Source: Prolixibacteraceae bacterium (GTDB lineage Bacteria > Bacteroidota > Bacteroidia > Bacteroidales > Prolixibacteraceae). From it: DNA of 15,488 nt. Under the pieces are notes generated by a model. The model worked only from the letters and a program-made list of their open reading frames with translations. It was not told where the DNA came from and searched no databases. The position numbers were made by a program, and so were the translations under genes. The DNA lies in contig JAEUSS010000224.1 of the NCBI GenBank assembly GCA_016788685.1, positions 1-15,488 on the forward strand, in the 5' to 3' direction. Shown here piece after piece: positions 6,803 through 15,488 of the stretch; the first letter of the stretch is position 1, and each line of letters starts with the position of its first letter.

Positions 6803-8695
6803 CTATTTCTTCTCTTCCGGCTTCAGGTGTTTGTCCAGAAAAGTCAGCATCGAACGGTAAAAATCGAAACGGTTTTCTTCATTATGGAAACCGTGTCCTT
6901 CATTGTCTTTCACCATATACTCAACATCAATTCCCCGTTCTTTCAAGGCTTTAACAACCTGATCCGATTCGTCTTTATTCACCCGCGGATCATTGGCTCC
7001 CTGAGCTACAAACAGCGGAGCTTTAATTTTATCGACCAGAAAAACCGGCGAAACTTCGGCCAGCATTAAACTGTCAGTTTTCGGGTTACCAACCATTTCG
7101 TAGAACATGTCGCGCAAAGGCTCCCAATAGGGCGGAATGGTGTTCATAAACGTAAACATATTTGAAACGCCGACATAATCAACGCCGGCCGCATACAATT
7201 CCGGAGTCAGGGTTAAGCCCGCCAGCGTAGCATAGCCGCCGTAACTTCCTCCATAAATAGCCACACGCTTCGGATCAGCAATTCCCTGATCGACCAGCCA
7301 TTTTACACCATCCGAAATATCATCCTGCATGGTCCGGCCCCACTGTTTGAACGACGCTTCCCAGAATGCTTTGCCAAAACCCGTTGAACCGCGGAAATTC
7401 ATTTGCAGAACGGCATATCCGTTGTTGGCCAGAAACTGGACTTCGGAGTTGAACCCCCAATAATCGCGTGCCCAGGGACCACCGTGCGGATTGATTACAA
7501 CCGGAAGATTTTTGGCTTCGTACCCCTTTGGTAAGGTTAAATATCCATGTATGGTCAGCCCATCGCGAGATTGATACGAAATTGGCTTCATGTCGCACAA
7601 ATCATTCTCATTCAGCCAGGGACTTAAATCAGCCAGTTTGGTCAGGTCACCCGACGTTTTATCGAAGAGGTAATAAGCTCCGCGGCTTTTATCGCTGTAT
7701 GTGCGGATCATAAATTTGTCTTCTGCTTTGTTTTCGCTGCCAATTGCAACCTGATATCCGGGTAATTTTTCCTGAAGTGTTTTTTTCATTGCTTCAGCTT
7801 CGGCATCAAAGAAGTGTTCTTTTTCTTTATCGGTTGTCCACGAAACAGACAACAATTTTTTATCCTTTCTCGAATAATCGACACCTTCAACATCAGCCTC
7901 CTGCGTTTCAAACAAAACTTCAGTTTCTTTTCCGGCTTCCGGATCGAATGTAACCAGTGCAATTTTATCGCGTCCGAGGTTCGAGCCGGAAATCAGCTTT
8001 TTATTATCGAACGAAAACAAATAGGGCGACATGGTTTCTTTAAAACTGGTCGTCAGTATTGGTTTAAACTCTTCTTGTTCCGTATTTCTGAAGAGCAGTG
8101 TCTGATTCACACCATCGGTAGTAAATGCCAGCCGAAGTTTTCCGTCATGGTCGGTCATCCAGCCGACAACATTTCCCGGGTTTTCGGCCAGTTGCGTCAT
8201 TTCTCCGCTCAGCACATTCAGGCGGAAAGGATCAAAAACCTGAGGATTTCGTTTATTCAGGCCTACAATAATTTCGCCCTCAACATCCTTCAGGTCATCA
8301 ATTAACTCCGTACGAACTTTTTCAAAGACCGTCAGTCCCTTCTGTTCGGTTCCGTCGATATTAACCCCGTAAAGCTGAAAATTCTCATCACCTCCGGTAT
8401 CTTTCAGAAATAAGATGCGGTTGTTGCCTTTCCATAGATACCCGGCAATATCACGGAGAGTTTCGGAGGTTACCCGCACTGCCGAGTCGGCTCCCACCTT
8501 TTGCACAAACACATTCAGACGCGACTCCCAGGGCGCGAGATACGAAAAATACTCTCCGTTGGGCGAAAGGCGGAATGCAGTTTTTTCAGGATTCCGGAAG
8601 AAATCTTCCATCGCAATTTTTGGTGCTTTCTCCATCGCCGGCTTACAGGTAACAAAACCAAGGACGACAGCAAGGACTAATAACATTCTGCTCAT
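6803..8695 (-). CDS. S9-family serine peptidase (prolyl oligopeptidase/acylaminoacyl-peptidase type), exported
   Basis: This 630-residue protein has the two-part layout of the family: an N-terminal beta-propeller (about residues 30-370, with blades such as RLSPNGEYFSYLAPWE and KGNNRILFLKD) and a C-terminal alpha/beta-hydrolase domain (about 390-630). The catalytic triad is visible: S484 in GGSYGGY, D569 in GANDPR and H601 in EGHGFH, with spacings normal for S9 enzymes. The oxyanion-side motif NPHGGPWARD also fits. These enzymes cleave short peptides, often after proline or from acylated N-termini. A hydrophobic N-terminus ending in VTC17 suggests a signal peptide and a lipoprotein, so the enzyme probably acts in the periplasm or on the outer membrane; the lipobox is imperfect (phenylalanine at -3). 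It is monocistronic, with a terminator right after it and a divergent CobW gene upstream. Confidence 0.93.
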   Translation of the reverse strand: MSRMLLVLAVVLGFVTCKPAMEKAPKIAMEDFFRNPEKTAFRLSPNGEYFSYLAPWESRLNVFVQKVGADSAVRVTSETLRDIAGYLWKGNNRILFLKDTGGDENFQLYGVNIDGTEQKGLTVFEKVRTELIDDLKDVEGEIIVGLNKRNPQVFDPFRLNVLSGEMTQLAENPGNVVGWMTDHDGKLRLAFTTDGVNQTLLFRNTEQEEFKPILTTSFKETMSPYLFSFDNKKLISGSNLGRDKIALVTFDPEAGKETEVLFETQEADVEGVDYSRKDKKLLSVSWTTDKEKEHFFDAEAEAMKKTLQEKLPGYQVAIGSENKAEDKFMIRTYSDKSRGAYYLFDKTSGDLTKLADLSPWLNENDLCDMKPISYQSRDGLTIHGYLTLPKGYEAKNLPVVINPHGGPWARDYWGFNSEVQFLANNGYAVLQMNFRGSTGFGKAFWEASFKQWGRTMQDDISDGVKWLVDQGIADPKRVAIYGGSYGGYATLAGLTLTPELYAAGVDYVGVSNMFTFMNTIPPYWEPLRDMFYEMVGNPKTDSLMLAEVSPVFLVDKIKAPLFVAQGANDPRVNKDESDQVVKALKERGIDVEYMVKDNEGHGFHNEENRFDFYRSMLTFLDKHLKPEEKK

Positions 8696-8824
8696 AAATT
8701 CAATATTAAGTTTACAAAACGATGATTATCTGTGCATGCTGAACATTACATTTCACTTTGTCTAACAAGTTAAGCATTCCTGACGAAAAAACAATCGGTA
8801 AACACGCACAAAATGTAAATTACT

Positions 8825-8844
8825 GACTTGTTATAAAATATGTC
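8825..8844. promoter_or_regulatory. Imperfect AT-rich dyad, possible operator
   Basis: GACTTGTTATAAAATATGTC is a 20-bp imperfect inverted repeat in which seven of ten base pairs match. It ends 28 bp before the CobW-gene -7 box. Genes of this family are often controlled by zinc through Zur, whose sites are AT-rich dyads of similar size, but this sequence does not match a known Zur consensus that I can recall. Confidence 0.2.
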
Positions 8845-8872
8845 GGAAAAACAAAGAAACCCGTGTTTGCCC

Positions 8873-8880
8873 TAAGTTTG
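8873..8880 (+). promoter_or_regulatory. Putative -7 box for the CobW-family gene
   Basis: TAAGTTTG is an exact TAnnTTTG match. It predicts a start near 8886 and a leader of about 73 nt before the TTG start at 8959. No -33 TTTG is found at 19-21 bp; a TTTG lies too close (8866-8869). Confidence 0.35.
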
Positions 8881-8958
8881 ATACAGCGAAATGAATTAAC
8901 TTTATTCAGCAACATTATTTGACGTTCCCGGTTTAATACATAATAGAAAAAAAAAGCC

Positions 8959-9927
8959 TTGCCAGTAAGACCCAAAATACCAGTAACGATCGTCACCGGC
9001 TTTCTCGGAGCGGGGAAGACGACTTTTATCAACCATCTGCTGAAACAAAACAACGATGTCAAAATCGGGATTATTGAAAATGAATTCGGCGATGTTTCGA
9101 TTGATGCCTGGCTCCTTGCCGACTATCAGCCGGAGAGCATCATTGAACTGAACAACGGTTGCATTTGCTGCTCCATTTTTAATGAGTTTTCGTTAACACT
9201 TCAGGAACTGGTTAAAAAAAATGACCATCTGGAGCAGCTGATTATTGAAACAACCGGGATTGCCGACCCCGGCCCTATCATAGAACCGTTTTTCCGGGAT
9301 GCTGATATGAAACGCATATTCGAACTGAGCGGAACAATCTGTCTGGTTGATTCTGCCAACTTTCAGGAAGAGATTGGTGGCATAGAGCAACAAAAACAAA
9401 TTATATTCAGCGACCTGATTATAGTGAATAAGATCAACGATTCAGATTCGGAGAAGCTTAAATATATTCGGAAAAAGCTGGCTGCCCTGAACAAGACTGC
9501 ACATGTTATTGAAACCAACTACGCTCACATGGATTCTTCGTATTTATACATGCTGCAACCTCAACTTCAGGATGAGTTTATACGAAAACTGCGCAAACCC
9601 TTTTACAGTGAGCCTGACGCTTCTGAATTTCACAGCTTTTCGATCCGGTTCGGCGGATTCATCGAAGAAACACGCTTTCGGGATTGGTTTAAATATTTTG
9701 CGTCACTTCACCGGAAAGAGATTTTCAGGATTAAAGGGATAGTTAATTTTGATGATTCTCCGATTACCGGCATCGTGCATTCCGTCGGAGGAATGACCAA
9801 TATTTCTGAAGGCTCGGTTGTTAACCCGTATGAACCGATTGAGAACATACTGGTATTTATCGGAAAGGGTATCAGCAAATTCGAGATCGAAAAGGAAATC
9901 AAACAGTTTTTACTTCAGGAAAACTAG
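8959..9927 (+). CDS. CobW/COG0523-family metallochaperone GTPase
   Basis: This 322-residue protein has the full CobW layout. The GTPase domain covers about residues 8-190, with P-loop GFLGAGKTT (14-22), the ENEFGD segment (40-45), the metal-binding CxCC motif in NNGCICCS (C68, C70, C71) and the G3-like ETTGIADP (97-104). A compact CobW C-terminal domain follows at about 215-322, ending near ENILVFIGKGI. Family members bind zinc, cobalt or other metals through CxCC and deliver them to client enzymes on GTP hydrolysis; which metal is unknown. The start is TTG at 8959: the in-frame stop TAG lies at 8944-8946 with no ATG between, and the P-loop follows at once. The G4 motif reads N157-K-I-N160 with D161 next, instead of NKxD. 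There is no His-rich loop. The gene ends inside the convergent AEC-transporter gene, an 18-bp overlap. Confidence 0.93.
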   Translation: MPVRPKIPVTIVTGFLGAGKTTFINHLLKQNNDVKIGIIENEFGDVSIDAWLLADYQPESIIELNNGCICCSIFNEFSLTLQELVKKNDHLEQLIIETTGIADPGPIIEPFFRDADMKRIFELSGTICLVDSANFQEEIGGIEQQKQIIFSDLIIVNKINDSDSEKLKYIRKKLAALNKTAHVIETNYAHMDSSYLYMLQPQLQDEFIRKLRKPFYSEPDASEFHSFSIRFGGFIEETRFRDWFKYFASLHRKEIFRIKGIVNFDDSPITGIVHSVGGMTNISEGSVVNPYEPIENILVFIGKGISKFEIEKEIKQFLLQEN

Positions 9928-10836
9928 CCACAGGGGCAAACTCAGTAAAGCAAGTAAGGTACTTAAAACAACCACTCGCGAAGCAAACTCGGCATGCAAA
10001 TTATATTTCAGACAAAGTGCGTATGGCGTTAAGCCCAAGGGCATAGCCGCCTCGAGAACCCAGGTGCGGCTAACGGTAGAATCGACGAATCTTTGGGAAA
10101 TTAAATGAACACAAAGTGGCAGAACAAACAGAATTACTACACTAAAAGCCAGAACCGGATACCAGTCTCTGAGCTTTCCGACCGATTGTTTGCCAACAAA
10201 AAGCCCCAGCGAAAAAAGCACCACCCCGGTAACTGAACCAGCCACCAGATCAAGGCCGCCCATAATCATTTCAGGCACTTTGATTTGATTTACAGCGATC
10301 ACAATCCCAAGAAAAACAGCAATGAGCATCGGGTTCTTCAACAATCGCAGAATTAAAGTCCGGAAACTTGTTTTCTCGTCGCCATAAAACTCTACCATAA
10401 AAATTCCAAGCGTAAAAAGCCAGAACAGATAGACCGCTGAAATCATGGTGGCTTCCGGAAGAATTGCCTCACCCCAGGCGCTTCTTAAAACGGGAATCCC
10501 GAGGTAAGCCACATTACCAAACGCAACTGCAAAAAAAAGTGTCCGCCGCATTCTATTTTCCAGCTTCAGTATGGCAGACACCGGTAAAACCAAAAATACC
10601 GAACCAACTATCCGGATTGAATTTGCCACAATCAGGTTACTATACAACTGGTAATCCCACTGCAAGCGCGATAAAGCAACCAAAATTAACGCAGGAAACC
10701 CCAGCCAAAGAGCATAATTATTTAATACCTCAAGCCACTGACTATTGACAGATTTATTACGACTTACTATTATTCCGGCAAAGATGACCAAAAACAACGG
10801 ACCTATCGCTTGAAAAGCAGAAAAGAAAGAGTCCAT
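9910..10836 (-). CDS. AEC (auxin efflux carrier)-family transporter
   Basis: This 308-residue integral membrane protein has the usual AEC length and about ten hydrophobic segments in a five-plus-five arrangement. The first is AIGPLFLVIFAGIIVSR and the last LSTLLALLSLPLWLVFL. Family-like features are NNYALWLGFPALILVALSR after the first helix, FGNVAYLGIPVL in the first half (the conserved N-x-GxPxL unwound region) and AAMPLGLTPYALCLKYN in the second half, with conserved glycines and prolines. AEC proteins move organic acids such as malate or other metabolites by secondary transport; the substrate cannot be read from sequence. The HAD-family gene lies 101 bp upstream on the same strand, so the two may be co-transcribed, though a hairpin separates them. 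The 3' end overlaps the CobW-family gene by 18 bp, tail to tail. Confidence 0.93.
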   Translation of the reverse strand: MDSFFSAFQAIGPLFLVIFAGIIVSRNKSVNSQWLEVLNNYALWLGFPALILVALSRLQWDYQLYSNLIVANSIRIVGSVFLVLPVSAILKLENRMRRTLFFAVAFGNVAYLGIPVLRSAWGEAILPEATMISAVYLFWLFTLGIFMVEFYGDEKTSFRTLILRLLKNPMLIAVFLGIVIAVNQIKVPEMIMGGLDLVAGSVTGVVLFSLGLFVGKQSVGKLRDWYPVLAFSVVILFVLPLCVHLISQRFVDSTVSRTWVLEAAMPLGLTPYALCLKYNLHAEFASRVVVLSTLLALLSLPLWLVFLK

Positions 10837-10876
10837 GAATATCTAGTTATAATTTTTGAATTTTATTATTTTTCTG

Positions 10877-10927
10877 TCATTCATGGCCAGAGTCTTTTCA
10901 ACCAACTCTAAGAGGAACCATCAATGA
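10877..10927 (-). repeat. Hairpin between the HAD and AEC genes
   Basis: TCATTCATGG (10877-10886) pairs with CCATCAATGA (10918-10927) at nine of ten bases, and an inner AGAGT/ACTCT stem (10889-10893 with 10905-10909) continues it across an internal loop. On the minus strand it is followed by an A-rich, not T-rich, sequence, so it is not a plain intrinsic terminator for the HAD gene. It could be a processing or mRNA-stability element ahead of the AEC gene. Confidence 0.4.
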
Positions 10928-10937
10928 AGATGAATAA

Positions 10938-11549
10938 TTACTGATTTTGTTTGGACGCAAACGGATCGGCAACAAAGGGACGAACATCGGTTAACAACAT
11001 GCCTGCTGTTTGAGCTGCCCGCATTCCCAGTTCGCCGTCTTCAAAAACCTGACAAAACTGAGGATCAACATTCATCAGTTCTGCACATTTCAGAAAAGTT
11101 TCGGGTTCGGGTTTGTGCCGGTCGACATCATCGGCGGTCACCACACAATCAAACAGATGGTCGATATTCAATTCCTTTAACTGAAGCATGGCACTTGTCC
11201 GGCTGGCACCGGTTCCGACGGCCATCGGCATTTTGCCGTATGCATTTTTCATCAGCCCGATTACGGCATCATGTGGCCTAATCTGACCGATGTTTCTCCA
11301 AAACTCCTTCTGTTTCAGTACCACTAGTTCCTCTGCCGCAATTTCCAGGTTTTGTTCTCTTTTGATTCGTTCGGCAAAACTAATGGTTGGCGCTCCGGTC
11401 ATTTCTACCAGAATGCGTTCATCAAATGTACAATTCAGTTTGTCACACACCGCATGCCAGCTGGCAATATGCACCGGCAGCGAATCCGACAAGGTTCCGT
11501 CCAGATCAAAGATCAGGGCTTTCGCCAATGGATTGATTTCAAGTTTCAT
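10938..11549 (-). CDS. HAD-superfamily hydrolase, beta-phosphoglucomutase-like
   Basis: This 203-residue cytoplasmic protein is a subfamily IA HAD phosphatase or mutase. Motif I is FDLDGTLSDS with nucleophile D15 and acid/base D17. A helical C1 cap follows (about residues 25-90, from HIASWHAVCDKLNCTF). Motif II is in AVGTGASRTS, motif III is the lysine of HKPEPETF, and motif IV is FEDGELGMRAAQTAGM with the metal-binding ED pair. The VFED-x-x-x-G-x-x-A pattern and the cap type place it with beta-phosphoglucomutase, YqaB and similar sugar-phosphate phosphatases. The exact substrate (a sugar phosphate) is an inference from the family. All catalytic residues are present. It has a good promoter of its own, and the AEC transporter gene follows on the same strand. 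Confidence 0.93.
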   Translation of the reverse strand: MKLEINPLAKALIFDLDGTLSDSLPVHIASWHAVCDKLNCTFDERILVEMTGAPTISFAERIKREQNLEIAAEELVVLKQKEFWRNIGQIRPHDAVIGLMKNAYGKMPMAVGTGASRTSAMLQLKELNIDHLFDCVVTADDVDRHKPEPETFLKCAELMNVDPQFCQVFEDGELGMRAAQTAGMLLTDVRPFVADPFASKQNQ

Positions 11550-11569
11550 TATTCCTGATTTTAAGAGCG

Positions 11570-11602
11570 CAAAATTAGTAAACTTTTGTGCCTGTATCTA
11601 AA
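11570..11602 (-). promoter_or_regulatory. Promoter of the HAD hydrolase gene
   Basis: On the minus strand, TTTA (11602-11599) stands at the -33 position, then 21 bp, then TAATTTTG (11577-11570), an exact -7 box. The predicted start near 11564 gives a short leader of about 15 nt before the ATG at 11549. The -33 element has one mismatch from TTTG. Confidence 0.45.
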
Positions 11603-15056
<3,454 letters not shown>

Positions 15057-15109
15057 CGAACTGAGGACCGGGAAAGAGAAACCGTAGTCCGGAGAAAAAG
15101 CATAAAATA

Positions 15110-15146
15110 AAAAGCGGGAAATTCCGATCAGGAGCTTCCCGCTTTT
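15110..15146 (+). terminator. Terminator after the beta-galactosidase gene (bidirectional)
   Basis: AAAAGCGGGAA (15110-15120) pairs perfectly with TTCCCGCTTTT (15136-15146) around a 15-nt loop, followed by CTATT. The left side (CATAAAATAAAAAGC) gives a T-rich tail on the other strand, so it can also stop transcription of the leftward carbonic-anhydrase-like gene, whose stop codon is 50 bp away. Confidence 0.85.
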
Positions 15147-15195
15147 CTATTCAGGCATCGTTCATAAAAACAAAGCCGGCATGCACTTCTCCTGG

Positions 15196-15488
15196 CTATT
15201 TATACCAGCTTGAGTACATCCCGTAAGCCTGGGCAATTCGCTTAATTTCGCCTTCGAGCAATTCTTTACTGATATCTTTAATTTTTTTCGCCGGAATACC
15301 CGCATAAACAGCCCCGCTTTCAATTCGGGTTCCTTTGCTGACCACCGAACCGGCCGCGACAATGCTGTTCGCTTCAATCACCACATCATCCAAAACCACG
15401 GCGTTCATTCCAACCATCACGTTGTCGTGAATCGTTGCCCCGTGAACAATTGCACCATGAGCAATCGTAACATTACTGCCAATATTAG
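15196..15488 (-). CDS. Gamma-carbonic-anhydrase-like protein (left-handed beta-helix; N-terminus outside the window)
   Basis: The visible 97 codons are the C-terminal half or so of a hexapeptide-repeat protein. The frame is open to the right edge, so an internal GTG/ATG pair near 15420 is not taken as the start. Left-handed beta-helix turns are clear: NIGSNVTIAHGAIVHGATIH, DNVMVGMNAVVLDDVVIE, ANSIVAAGSVVSKGT and GAVYAGIPAKKI, followed by the usual C-terminal helix (ISKELLEGEIKRIAQAYGMY). H-x4-H in AHGAIVHGA matches two of the three zinc-binding histidines of gamma-class carbonic anhydrases; the first would lie beyond the edge. Family members (YrdA, PaaY, CaiE, Cam) form trimers in the cytoplasm. 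Some hydrate CO2 and others have thioesterase or unknown roles, so activity is unproven here. Confidence 0.9.
   Translation of the reverse strand, partial: NIGSNVTIAHGAIVHGATIHDNVMVGMNAVVLDDVVIEANSIVAAGSVVSKGTRIESGAVYAGIPAKKIKDISKELLEGEIKRIAQAYGMYSSWYK

Larger units (their letters stand above)
8696..8958. other. Divergent intergenic region between the S9 peptidase and CobW-family genes
   Basis: This 263-bp AT-rich spacer holds no supported gene. It must carry the promoters of both flanking genes. A perfect -7 box points right toward the CobW gene, and a dyad lies just upstream of that box. No equally good box was found for the leftward peptidase gene; the best is TCGTTTTG, one base off. Confidence 0.6.

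Noticed and set aside
7814..8305. 163-codon plus-strand frame opposite the S9 peptidase
   Set aside because: It is antisense to the propeller domain of a complete, intact peptidase, has no start context, and has unusual Phe- and Arg-rich composition.

Overview
The window looks like a stretch of ordinary chromosome from a member of the Bacteroidota, most likely a marine or sediment Bacteroidales/Marinilabiliales relative. The reasons are moderate GC, several perfect or near-perfect TAnnTTTG -7 promoter boxes typical of the Bacteroidota sigma factor, almost no Shine-Dalgarno sequences, lipoprotein-type exported enzymes (a GH2 beta-galactosidase and an S9 peptidase), and a TamB-like protein divergent from tsaD. 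The placement is inferred from gene content and promoter style, not from a database search.

Layout. Positions 1-2969 (minus) hold the N-terminal part of a very large TamB/AsmA-like envelope protein that runs off the left edge. Divergent from it lies tsaD (3045-4082, tRNA t6A synthesis), followed by a LysR-type regulator (4113-5006) and a YeiH-family membrane transporter (5085-6005). Facing these is a GNAT acetyltransferase (6071-6568, minus). Next comes an S9-family serine peptidase (6803-8695, minus) with a clear terminator. A CobW/COG0523 metal-chaperone GTPase (8959-9927, plus, TTG start) overlaps tail-to-tail with an AEC-family transporter (9910-10836, minus), which is preceded on the same strand by a HAD/beta-phosphoglucomutase-like hydrolase (10938-11549, minus). 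A 300-bp divergent spacer with a short palindrome leads to a large GH2 beta-galactosidase lipoprotein (11850-15056, plus) with a strong terminator. The right edge holds the C-terminal part of a gamma-carbonic-anhydrase-like left-handed beta-helix protein (15196 to the edge, minus).

How the genes work together. The one clear regulatory unit is the LysR gene plus yeiH. Two perfect 15-bp inverted repeats, each a T-N11-A LysR box and centred 20 bp apart, sit just upstream of and touching a consensus Bacteroidota promoter for yeiH. The other genes look like individually transcribed housekeeping or catabolic genes. I saw no mobile element, tRNA, rRNA, CRISPR array, phage gene or defence cassette.

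The most notable observations are the LysR/YeiH operator pair, a CobW GTPase whose G4 motif reads NKIN rather than NKxD, a terminator-like hairpin in the tsaD leader, and the TamB-like gene having no ATG start. I found no convincing undescribed multi-gene system.
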